From: a virus
Reading direction: 5' to 3' (one strand)
DNA length: 64,000 bases
IMG/VR virus record: IMGVR_UViG_3300028840_002524
Coordinates: 1-64,000 of that record
Shown here piece by piece: positions 12,601 through 18,300 of this stretch. A model generated the notes under the pieces. The model ran no database searches. It worked only from the letters and a program-made list of their open reading frames with translations, and was not told the origin of the DNA. The position numbers and the translations under genes were made by a program. Every line of letters begins with the position of its first letter. Positions within the stretch are counted from its first letter, which is position 1.

Positions 12601-12726
12601 GACGGGGTGAACGTGGTGGTCACCGATGCGGCCAACGGCCAGAAGGAAACGGTGGGCCACTTCAAGAACCCCACCCTGACCGAACTCCTTGGAAAGCTCG
12701 GAGACAACCCGGCATGGAAAGCGTAA
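667..12726 (+). CDS. Giant multidomain polyvalent protein, putative virion polyprotein (4019 aa)
   Basis: An ATG with an upstream GAGG opens a 4019-residue frame. Residues 4-19 form a Cys4 zinc ribbon (C4, C7, C16, C19). A basic stretch follows at about 260-350. Around 932-1130 is a possible ADP-ribosyltransferase-like domain beginning HIWHITGASNAKAIQSGGF. A P-loop nucleotide kinase of the zeta-toxin/polynucleotide-kinase type spans about 2350-2540 (Walker A GGPGSGKS at 2360-2367, then LNSD). A second Cys pair module (CGVCG...CADC) lies near 3266-3290. The modules are separated by Ser/Glu/Ala linkers such as PVSESVSEAV (about 799-808), ESVSESVNEAV (about 919), GLSESG, SIQEAL, GLAEAT, GLEEAG and VAESVG. 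Large polyvalent proteins of phages are a known class; processing by the protease at 24227 is inference. The first ~500 codons carry repeats and a palindrome, so a later start or a fusion is possible. Confidence 0.75.
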   Translation: MTRCQACGHPSVSLACTSCGTLAENENGPSLGGGWAPHPYDPVSGICFEMHGKHLLPGDEVRVQLKNGRKATGYVDYASTSKTLYLCKEHTRRTWKRGVWVQFKAEDIASVDIVKLSEGEERPYALTLRSESPVIADWIKEAPERTPGPQHAHENNSRAVTFPFRKGLESKLFRLFEEPIGLGCPYLYRLEPDGILIADVTEETITLWKTNDPGRYLGFDPRENILDHLQKMGKSGVVLLGRKDLRSTVGSDSRSIFENEPTPASVRQRRGGTYRTGGKAGPARTVVRGFRFQVGGKKARGRQAKNKEKQAAAKRVGKRGLARRISAAKKWHRSSRGAAYHRALGDYNRESMKLRSQGLSKRLFENGLDYFFGDPVLWALDSRSQGVRTVAAGDLISGHLSSTPMGVGVNPLGPTGIPDMSTHGENLAYGENSALGEEEWKPSRLGVIKPGMRVVSRVGWVGTVLKVVETSSNPYAVVKWDKTGSTGRHTVTTLHPVEEDMSTHGENSALSASQIREGDSPELLRAIDDFASGITRKKPGGMYGEYIRALGIAMMRGGSGPDAKAWWRADPKGFDPNYASWLQGEIEKLFKQHGQPVKKFTPVSESEDRSGESAGPRSESVAEGSDVVSAVQAAMVPTRPKRMRNPRTGKMGTLRVPREPSFVEDFRPEFPENHEMQRKLAGHITKGASEWREEKAPRVRLPSGWSVKRWTYWRRDFPETPMRKESQALLIAYQGKPVFTLDFQGRSPHALGVVKGSKVERHYGVVQDSTTEFLEDLRDTIEDAGSVGEAVDSVTSFTPVSESVSEAVDYEDPKYEDLVSFLQSAGREALQYPKDKWSSVYFKNVKAHHVAEIDFPAFNAAKRGVRGITKDMYDHALAGAFENLQDEIEGASSFEWGDKEGFIGRDPKTQDYRMFPVDESVSESVNEAVGRDAFHIWHITGASNAKAIQSGGFKPMPTSKGPGVSVAVHPAAARGLLRTAQRMFSFRTFEDMKAWFVEMGADPDDPKWGRVGNEGDPARAYVSAMSLFHPAVGGSATKIPRNEFLWADIGKNLHRQGPPFVAVEVIGSDMDFDAYSGYEALFDKLADAYKRFSPKSIEAEVFLDGRDIGIMNEVWDELYVDINKTPEKIRESLSEGGWWNPKEMSTEELQKELADIERDYGRNLTMSGGAVDRRRGTMINKMREIKRELQSRGVRTESEVMDIGFLQAKDPYTVKYAWKRRGPIKVVTVDGKRAAEEFLASVKRDGGNGMIVKGVKESEGPRSESVVAEEKYGVYRVYVRYGKYGDKKPVPYYLAGTPSSIRELFADPETAEYDEDDNKLMPYKMAWERPARSEESAVTEAKEYVLWGLPKGSKDQIDAKVLLSNGRSMRDIEKVKKLAGRDGWHTFRVQVIDLSKPFDAGAAFAGAVGEAVKGMKNLTFLLNKPEAPIEMRGRSKKGYMAVFKEGKHYKVAHVPTGLVASPPFRLQADAAALAVQIEEELGSKLDFPADRKPTDVLKRIADIVIEYRMGKPFGYWESDEDGVAPLFEGLFESYKAGWMKLTPAEKKTMIEVVRAQYKTRRNVPSQPYRDDYAPMRRAFGVPAALEHSGEELPDHYYEAFRWAWQMVQRGADPDKSIPGKIVYEGLSESGVTVRYMGGERRRGRGGLRGRSMGRGPASYPFEFDRGMEDVVSELRTYLKGKRFKTDNVDSLTFLVGRKGATAAVAWLKDKGVPIDYDLQDMSGPGEAKPFESIQEALPRGFSVEVVQSRKNPDWIKVSVEGDFRGERVYGETQPFHIGISKPTRRLVGQITQAAFKRGEYGKGVPMGLQGKLEAAVLDALEKHAVERGISYAHLEGLAEATRRPKKPRGTKTKKFVMYFPTEQDAIDYARAFGFKPGETREEKLGWTVDVRRGGPAMRSDFIYTEPNPDFETFLRAWVGEHHGPAMADRVADDYLRIFAGAKKPTPFEERQAASMKKLYKDQYGKEPGRVKAPKGSAAAARFRLPRGVRVPGGMYAVGLAAGPNKDYHRGSWNAEVYIPLTFEVVSTTDAAVDAVHRFTGKNDLGGSNFFEPNRPNGTRAARNDRAGIVFDSGGMAVGRVTYGGTFIPADSPGFMREGLEEAGKGRAQVIRGIQAELTKIMKDFERGKYKSQYDDVDAVDVHLQVLNGKWKVWVGEVPASERRKGYWTSEDSWYSVSDGESANDLKVTAEEMFYDLVGRYSGKFEESAPIAEFEPRLKLPADPTDRPRTYKPNRSEKSVIRRTVRDALAVTYFDSVNQAVSTVGDAIGRLGYQFDEPLSGRQPKRPGETGRVALHLQRMTNDPYWPLDLTTGPVQFTFYVMPNGKVEAVGYYTEGAEERPNPVVEGINDPHIFKAVFLAGGPGSGKSFIANQMFKGTGLKFLNSDLAFEHLLTKRDLPFDINPDNEEVYAKQMQARGRAKELTKLRRQLWLDGMLGLVVDGTGKDYDKIAKMATNLKGLGYDTSMVFVNTSLDVAHQRNKDRKRSVPADVVNDSWRQVQSNMGKFQAFFGSKNFKIVDNSKPLDKQGIQELGVNLRRAAMKMTDGPIENPVGQAIVNTLHKTGGKTMSDIANAQTEAAARMHGYLGTFIAEFRGLDSAALRVLLAETTVDAEVREIMELRKDLAKAEAEGDETKVAGIRYALGMAEAALEVAQGEEGLEAEEELQDMGVTFYKEGRPSTVMGPYPTVSAAMLAADRVYPVEIGEPWGDTIDSRQRRETVDGYVETMPWVTAEVLSVEPGVVMYHEGSVGASLDRGLLEGLRTRVRPVADPFLLPEGVTAAQKAVVKDLRKFFKKKKIKVRYKSLATQGPWVEVRVDQGKDFKPWLSGAELKNFPDDIRSTAVQVLGGAPGQLSYGNAQGNMIAMFPERWWDFLTRMGEKVTPVAESVGVMDLSGVQSILKGAGGKIEHAAEKLAELWVNAAGAVALFMSYAQKAGVTVEVARKAAGVLSGMTEAEIEEAMPSWGYTGGTPVGVPRTRGRKTFPSERQIKIAAKQAGTSYEDAWVIARDYFAYAIPINQIIKTHPGMAPAEVTGVVAYLLTKFEQPTGHRREGLVHLSAAITEAWYDVEQRSISRWREATERIGNMLKSKQTVYAITAALDSAAEDAVKEAQTLRGAEKEAFLDLGARYIAIAQTLKASKPYADAMKELLQVEVALDFLEGMLTGEAKNAFEHLIKDGYDTDRFVPVVAVGEEVGQAGLGWTDGEATLWESYVVHRGILESKEYRDKDGVEYEQFSEGGDVYVFNRIFPGSIQIFTPLGEEIRPDTCGVCGSTPAGEMYHGPKLCADCHAVVSEKIKAEKEPREGLHTATAKKWCEEAGVGKRRKSGKDRIENMADILSKAKGKYAEAVSERSVVEVIARQVDKGRITAEVAERLLTEAELPTDVPRRILLPTEPVDHDFETAEAIEDWFEDCRETFRFDSREAMPHGVAYFGENEVVVVAYDHLLSEDARDAVIQAADAQRVWDGLIPVGDASTPFHSLLVREGEADLVRAQGFTTEHRTDLEKRRRVRFIQAGVENFVPGSVKTAYLSDGTEITFGTPTAEKDALLAKAWEEFDGTVSGKDPLEVEEGLFRHYTGAPSGLGEAADAALQKVTALDNATVSEAPALWARLQTEGTRVQSIIFPADKNEKEATEGASALGYTPVEVGKVERNVRVGVREPVVGAPTRALSFGEGITVILQGAQENTVRVYDDPYEPERLLREIALHNLVEGADKVAPMGPRSWALGYPDNSASLLVYFPRHGIARMFTREDLGIRFEGELSEQVTGMPVAPPETEAESMDQKLDSIVRKLVLNGSLDALQDVAFDDDTGSIYLFFSAAITREEAEDITQDLGNEYQQTRLVASPDQSLDGEVGESDWWVVFVPGEDETGAPGEPDPTRWGATKVPEQQPQGLSQFMDKDAVQSIAKGVSLDKAIDALTTESLAEVDFNPLSFALAFAAHHGLDETSLASSPLAPGTVFLTVKNEAGTMKRVDFSAPGVGDGVNVVVTDAANGQKETVGHFKNPTLTELLGKLGDNPAWKA
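1408..1425 (-). repeat. Interrupted palindrome, copy 4, inside the giant gene
   Basis: This is an exact inverted-orientation copy. Here the arms extend to 9 bp (CGACTGTCG, loop GTAG, CGACAGTCG), and GTTCAATTTTTG follows, so in the transcribed direction it looks like an intrinsic terminator or attenuator about 740 nt into the gene. It reads as TVGSDS and does not break the frame. Confidence 0.65.
1921..1945 (+). repeat. In-frame direct repeat, first copy
   Basis: A 25-nt sequence encoding DMSTHGEN recurs exactly at 2164-2188, 243 nt (81 codons) downstream in the same frame. A shortened echo (YGENSAL, 1951-1970) sits between them. Confidence 0.7.
2164..2188 (+). repeat. In-frame direct repeat, second copy
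   Basis: This is identical to 1921-1945 and encodes DMSTHGEN followed by SALSAS. The ATG inside it (2167) is preceded by GGAAGAGG, so it could act as an internal start, although the spacing is very short. The repeat suggests a local duplication at the N-terminal side of the giant gene. Confidence 0.65.
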
Positions 12727-14426
12727 GCAGGCGACTCTCGGCCCGGCGCATGGCTATGGCCGAACGGGTGCATATCCCCCTGGGGTCTCTGGGAGTCCCC
12801 AGGGACGATATGCCCCAGATACGGAGCGACCTTGTTCCCGAATTCCTGCGGTGGCTCACGGCGCAGCGCGTCCCCCACCGCCGAACGCGGGTTCAGGTGG
12901 ACAAGATCAAGGCCACGCAGCGCGAGATCGACATCGACAAGGTGGCCTCGATGGTGGCCTCCGCCCCAGAGAAATCTCTCGCCAAGCCCGTGATCATCTC
13001 AAAGGACTTCTACCTCCTCGACGGGCATCACCGGTGGCTCGCCCTCGTGAACAAGGACCCGGCCTACAAGATCGAGGCCGTCCAGGTCGGCATTCCCATC
13101 TGGAAGCTCCTCGCCTACGCCCGCGAGTTTCCGCAGGCTTCCTACAAGCAGATGGGCGAGGCCGAGGAGCAGAGCGTCTACAAAAAGCGCATGCACAAGG
13201 CGCTCAAGGGGTGGAAGAAGCTTTTCCCCGTCAAGAAGGAGGGCCACAGCACAGTCGGCACCCTCTACTTCGACACGCCCGAGGAGGCGCTCAAGTGGAA
13301 AGAGGATGCGGCCGCGTTCATCGAGCGCATCAAACCCATCGGGGCCACCGAGCGAGCGCCCCAGCTCGTGAAGAAATGGGAGATGCTCAAGGACGATTTC
13401 GAAAAGTGGGTGGGGTGGGAAGACCCTCGCCGCAACCTCTACTCTTTCGAGAAAGCGGCTCGTGACATCGCTTGGACGTTCTGGGATTACCGCAAGGAAC
13501 TCCTCGACGTGTTCATGTATCAGGTCGAGCCCATCGCCGGGCCTCTCGGGCAGTCGGAGCTCAAGGGCAAGCGCGAGATGACCGACGTGAAGCGCATTGG
13601 CCCGTTCCATCTCGGGATGGCGGCCTCCGGGCCCTGGGGGAAACCGCTCGAACCGGATGAGGAGATGATCGCCAATTACAAGCGCCTATCCGACCGGCTA
13701 CCGACCATCGTAGCGAAGCTCAAGCGCAACGGTCTCCTCCAATACATGAAGGGCGTGCGGTTCCGCGTCGAGGAGGCGAAGGGGGAGGCCGGGGCAACAT
13801 ACGACGCCGTGAACAGGATGGTCCACATCAAGAACCGGGCCGACGATCACGCCGTATACCACGAACTCGCCCACCACCTGGAGCACCTGCTGAGGAAGGG
13901 ACAGCTTCACGGCGGAGCACGGCCGTGGCGCGACTGGCGGTTCTGGTTCGAGGGCACTGACGCCAAGTTCACCAAGAAAGACTACGAGGCCGTCGGGATC
14001 CACCCGGGCGAGAATCGCCACATCGAGGGGCGTCTCAAGCGGGCGCAGGTTCCGCAGTACGTGAAAATGTTCGTCAAGGCCGTGCACTACGGCTACTACG
14101 CCGCCCGCTCCCCCGGCGCGGGATGGCGATACACGGATTACATCCCGGCCAAGCACATGGGGGAGGCCCTTCAAGGTCTCATCGGTCGGCCCATCAACAC
14201 GGGGATTCCCTCGGCCTACGGCCACGTGAACGCTGGCGAAGCGTTTTCCGAGACCATGGCCTACTTCATGCTCGGGAAGCTCAAGAAGGGCACCGGTCTG
14301 TGGATGCTCAAGCAGATATTCCCCACCCTCAAGGAGTCCGATGAAAAAGACAGCAAAGAAAAAGAGCGCATCGTCGAAGCGGCCGAGCGGCGCGTCAAGC
14401 ACAGGCGCGAAGCCGAGCGTTCCTGA
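12714..14426 (+). CDS. ParB/Srx-like domain fused to a zinc metallopeptidase (570 aa)
   Basis: The ATG overlaps the end of the preceding giant gene by 13 nt, with GGAG 10 nt upstream. Residues about 60-140 form a ParB/sulfiredoxin-like domain, with a DGHHRW motif at 103-108 preceded by a predicted strand and Val/Ile-rich stretches. The C-terminal part has a gluzincin signature, HELAH at 383-387 (HExxH), with Glu509 or Glu513 in EAFSETMAYF as the likely third metal ligand. The middle (about 140-330) is a helical region I do not recognise. ParB-like and zincin domains are typical partners in phage polyvalent proteins, which fits its position between the two giant genes. It could process those proteins or host targets; the substrate is unknown. 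Confidence 0.7.
   Translation: MESVSRRLSARRMAMAERVHIPLGSLGVPRDDMPQIRSDLVPEFLRWLTAQRVPHRRTRVQVDKIKATQREIDIDKVASMVASAPEKSLAKPVIISKDFYLLDGHHRWLALVNKDPAYKIEAVQVGIPIWKLLAYAREFPQASYKQMGEAEEQSVYKKRMHKALKGWKKLFPVKKEGHSTVGTLYFDTPEEALKWKEDAAAFIERIKPIGATERAPQLVKKWEMLKDDFEKWVGWEDPRRNLYSFEKAARDIAWTFWDYRKELLDVFMYQVEPIAGPLGQSELKGKREMTDVKRIGPFHLGMAASGPWGKPLEPDEEMIANYKRLSDRLPTIVAKLKRNGLLQYMKGVRFRVEEAKGEAGATYDAVNRMVHIKNRADDHAVYHELAHHLEHLLRKGQLHGGARPWRDWRFWFEGTDAKFTKKDYEAVGIHPGENRHIEGRLKRAQVPQYVKMFVKAVHYGYYAARSPGAGWRYTDYIPAKHMGEALQGLIGRPINTGIPSAYGHVNAGEAFSETMAYFMLGKLKKGTGLWMLKQIFPTLKESDEKDSKEKERIVEAAERRVKHRREAERS
12778..12804 (+). other. Hairpin near the start of the ParB-zincin gene
   Basis: CCCTGGGG (12778-12785) pairs with CCCCAGGG (12797-12804) across an 11-nt loop. 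It resembles the CCCTGGGACC repeats of the leader. No T-run follows, so it is not a clear terminator. Confidence 0.4.
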
Positions 14427-15186
14427 GATTCATTCGAAGTCCAGGCTCGTGCCGGTCAAGTCGCTCAAGCCAAACGACTGGAACCCCAACGTCGTGCCCG
14501 ACGATATTCTCGTGTCCATCGTGGCCGGGATTCACAAGCACGGTTTCGTGGGCGCCGTCCTCGTGTGGAAGGGGCGCAACATCATCATCGACGGCGAGCA
14601 CCGCTGGATCGCCGCCAAGAAATCGGGCCTCACCAAGATCCCGATCATCGAACTCGAAGTGGATGAGGCACGAGCGCGGGAGCTCACCATTGCGTTCAAT
14701 CAGAAGCGTGGGTTCTTCGACCCCGACCGTCTGACCGACGTGGTGCAGTTCATCGCCGACAAGACCGACGCGGCCCGCAAGGACCTCCAGGTCATGCTCG
14801 GATTCTCGGCCAAGGAAATCGACGGGATGCTCCACGACGCAGCGAACGAGGCCGAGAAAGAGCTCTCCAAGAAGATCAAAGAGGAGGGAGGAAATCCCAA
14901 GGTCGAAACGCGGCCGCCCCCTCCTCCGCTTCCCCCGCCGCCCGGTGATCCCGAGGACGACGGCGGCGCAGCGGCCGCTGGCGACAGCGACTCCGCCCCC
15001 GGGTACGGCGACGGCGCTCCGACGGAGGAGAACCCAACGGGAAAATTCCCGTTCACGTTTTACGCCCCGTCCATGGACGACTACGAGCGGATGCGTGATC
15101 TCTTCTATTCAGACGGCGAGTTCTCGTTCTCGAAGCTAAACGAAATGCTGGAATCCGCCGTAGAGCATTCACAAGCCGCCGAGTAG
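14341..15186 (+). CDS. ParB-like protein (281 aa)
   Basis: The start overlaps the end of the ParB-zincin gene by 86 nt. After a Lys/Ser-rich N-terminus (about 1-30), residues 35-130 match the ParB N-terminal fold, with VPVKSLKPNDWNPN, IIIDGEHRW (DGEHRW at 84-89) and AFNQKRGFFDPDRL. ParB-like domains of this kind bind DNA or nucleotides, and some act as CTPases or nucleases; there is no evidence here for partitioning. A Pro-rich linker (about 190-205, PPPPPLPPPP) leads to a short C-terminal domain (FTFYAPSMDDYERM). It sits between the two giant genes and ends in a hairpin that overlaps its stop codon. Confidence 0.75.
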   Translation: MKKTAKKKSASSKRPSGASSTGAKPSVPEIHSKSRLVPVKSLKPNDWNPNVVPDDILVSIVAGIHKHGFVGAVLVWKGRNIIIDGEHRWIAAKKSGLTKIPIIELEVDEARARELTIAFNQKRGFFDPDRLTDVVQFIADKTDAARKDLQVMLGFSAKEIDGMLHDAANEAEKELSKKIKEEGGNPKVETRPPPPPLPPPPGDPEDDGGAAAAGDSDSAPGYGDGAPTEENPTGKFPFTFYAPSMDDYERMRDLFYSDGEFSFSKLNEMLESAVEHSQAAE

Positions 15187-15195
15187 CGGCTTTCT
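15173..15195 (+). terminator. Terminator overlapping the ParB-like stop codon
   Basis: AAGCCGC (15173-15179) pairs with GCGGCTT (15186-15192) around CGAGTA, which contains part of the TAG stop. TTTCTC follows. The stem is short but perfect, and a promoter candidate lies just downstream. Confidence 0.55.
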
Positions 15196-15261
15196 CGTGG
15201 ATACGGAAAGTAGGCCCCGGTTCCCGGATCGACCGCTGGAAAAAGGTCAAGAAAATTCTGC

Positions 15262-15292
15262 TTGACGCTCCACCAGCGGGACGTTCTACTGT
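15262..15292 (+). promoter_or_regulatory. Candidate promoter for the second giant gene
   Basis: TTGACG (15262-15267; five of six) is followed by TACTGT (15287-15292) at 19 nt, or TCTACT (15285-15290) at 17 nt. The -10 match is weak, but the site lies in a 181-nt intergenic gap, after a terminator and before repeat copy 5. Confidence 0.35.
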
Positions 15293-15293
15293 A

Positions 15294-15338
15294 CTGAGAC
15301 CGGGATAAAAAAATTGAACGACTGTCGCTACCGACAGT
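15294..15338 (+). promoter_or_regulatory. Composite repeat element, copy 5
   Basis: GAGACCGGGAT, a run of seven A, TTGAACG and the exact palindrome (15321-15338) reproduce copies 1 and 3. The arms extend to 9 bp here (CGACTGTCG/CGACAGTCG). It lies in the leader of the second giant gene, 18 nt before its ribosome binding site, so it could act on transcription or as an RNA hairpin limiting translation. Confidence 0.65.
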
Positions 15339-15367
15339 CGTGATTTTCTCCGAGTAGGAGGGCTCCC

Positions 15368-18300
15368 GTGCCTGGAAAAGCCACTCTTGCGTTTCGTCTT
15401 TACTGCTCGCTTGCCGCTTCACCGAAGCCCATTAGCGAGTTTACCCTCCTCAACAACACGGACCTTCTGACCGCCCTTCACGAGGCGGGTGCTCACCTCG
15501 AAGCGGATCTCTTCGACGCCCTGAGCGAGGACAGCAAAAGGTGGGTCCGGGACGTGGTTCTCCACATGGAGCCGTTCGACCTCAAGGAGGTCGATCTCAC
15601 CGGCAAAGTGGACTTCGACGAGTTCTGGTCCTTCCCGACCGACGAGGCGGCGCGGAGTTTCGCGTCGGGCCTCCCGGCCACGGTGGACAAGGCTGTTCGA
15701 AACAACCTCGTAGGATTCCGTGGGGTCCTGGATCAGCCCATCGAGCAGCGGGCGATCAAGGCGGGCGGCCAACTGTCCTCCTATCTGGAGTGGCACAGCG
15801 CCGTCAACGTGCAGGACACGCCTGCCCGTCCGATGGAAGCCGACATGAACTTCCCGGCGCGGCTGTGCGCCCGGTACGACCCCCGCGACGTGCGAACGCT
15901 CGCGGCCGAATACCCGGCCGATCACGTGATGCCGCAGCGCGAGAACTTCGCCAAGTTCGTCGAGGCCCTCGGCGCCATCGAGCCCCACGACGACTTCGAC
16001 CCCGTGCTGGAGCGGTTCGTCAAGGTGGCGTGGCCCTCCGAACTCATGGACAACCTCAAGGCCGCGATCCCTTCCACGGGCCTGAACTTCGAGGACCTAC
16101 GGGAGCAGGTGAGCTTCGTGGCGCGGCACCTACCGCGCACCCTCCTGTCCCTGAACCCTTCTGACCTTTCCTCCCACCTGGGCGAGCATCTCGCCCACGA
16201 GCTCGTGGAGTTCATCCACTGGGCGTTCCCGGGTGTTTCCGAAGAGGACCCCGACCCCGAGGGCGACGCCGACGCCGATGGCGAGCAGGAAGCCGACGCC
16301 GAGGGGGATGCGGAAAAGGCCAAGATGGGTGAGTCCGTGCAGATCGAGCCGAACTACGCCCTCGTGTACGTGAGCGGACGCGACGACGTGGCGAAGCTCG
16401 TGGGCCCCGCCATGGCCTCGAAGGAAATGAAAAACTGGACGGACGTGGACGGCCTGTCGAATTGGCTCATGTACGGCCACCGCATCCGCAACGTAGGCGT
16501 CATGCGGCCGAAAGACCTCGGCGGATACGCCATCTACATCCCCAAGAACCAGCTCTCCGACCTCAAGATGGTGTTCGGGGAACTCGGGATCGCGGAATCG
16601 AGCGTCCGGGTAGTGACCGCCGACGACGCCGCAAGCGTGGCGGAAGGGGGCGTCCGAGACACCCTCGGCCGGTGGTACCGCGTGATCAAAGAAGAGCTCT
16701 ACAACACCCTCATGGTCTCCGAAGCCGAGTACGCCCTGGCGTGGCTCGCGCACAAGGCGGGATTCCGCCCGGAGCCGTCCCTCGGCGAGTTCGGCCTCTC
16801 TTCGCAGCAGGCCGCCACCTCCCGCCGGGCAGCCGAGCGCATGCACGACAAGTACCCGGGTTTCGCCGGGGAAAGCGCGGGCGCCGTCAAGAGGCTCGCC
16901 AAGGTGCGGGCCCCTGCCCTCCAGGAGTACAAGCCCAGGAAGGGCAAACACACCCCGAAGCAGCGCAAGCACGGCGGCGGGAACTACGTGTTCCCTCCGA
17001 CCGAGAAGGACCCTTACGGCCGCTACCCCATGACCAACGCGGCCCAGGCCCGCAACGCCCTCGCCCGTGCCGGGGCCTGTGACGAGCAGTCCTCCTGGAT
17101 GAAAATCCGGGGAATCTCCTGCGCGGACCTCAAGAAGAAGGTCGCCAACGCCGCCAAGAAGGACTTCCCGTCCATCGAGGTAGGCGAGCGCGTGGGAGAA
17201 GCGTTCCTCGACAAAAACTGGGTCTCGTACCTGATCCCGGTGGGCGAAACCCCGGCCCTTCACAAGCAACTCCGCGCCATCAACAACAGCCAGATCGTTC
17301 CGAAGCTGGCAAAGAAAGCCCACATCCGCCCCGACATGATTTTCGGGGTAGAGACGCCGGTGGGGTTCCGCATCTTCGTGTACTCCGGGAACAAGGGCGG
17401 CGTCTTGGACATCTTGCAGCAGGCCGGGATCATGGACGCCTACGAAGGGCCATGCTCCCCTCCCGTCCAGGAAGCATATCCCGAGGGCGACACACCTCTG
17501 ACCTTCCTGTTCCGGGGCGTCTCGGCAGACCACGCCCGTGAGTGGGCCGAGGAATGGCAGGGCCTCGGGTACATCACCTCCTTCAACGTCTCTTCCTCCG
17601 GGAACGACACCACCGTCAGTATGATGGCCGGGAACCCGGGGCAGGTCCGGATCGCGGGGCTCATGCTCGGGAACTACATCGAGCCCGACGATCCCGCCTA
17701 CGGCACCCCTTCCGAGGGCGTAGAAGAGAGCCGGTCCTCCGCGCTCACGGCAGTGACCAACTACGCGGGGGTGATCAGCCGCACGGACGGAGAAGGGTAC
17801 GCCGACTTCGCCCACGCGATGGCCGACCACTACCTCTCCGGTGCCGCTCTTCCCGACCCGAAGCTCTGGGCACGGAAGTACGGCGACTTCGACCCCATCT
17901 GGGCCGACCTCGTGGGCGAGAAGGTCCGCGAGATCCTTTCGCAGCACGGCATCAACGTGCGCGAGAGCGTTTCCGAAGCCGTCATGAAGTCCATCGCCTA
18001 CATCGACCTCGACAAGAAGGAGGCGGATCGTCTTCGGGAAGCCTACGACAAGGCGAACCCGTGGGACCCCTCCTGGGGCGAGCAGTACACGATGGAATCC
18101 GACATCGTGGACCTCCTGAACAAGAACGGTCGCTTCGGCGACATGCGGGCGGAGTACGGCAAGGGCAGCGACCGCTACGCAATGCGGCTTTGGGTCGATC
18201 CGAGCCACGTGCGGCAGCTCTCGCGCCTCCTCTCGGCGGCCTACGGGCTGCGCGTGAAGGAAAGCACCGCTCTGGTGTTCGACTCCGAAGCGGTTCTCCA

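Noticed and set aside
14341-15186. Plasmid-type partition system
   Set aside because: No ParA-like ATPase is adjacent, and the ParB-like domains occur in three structural-region genes, so a partition function is not supported.
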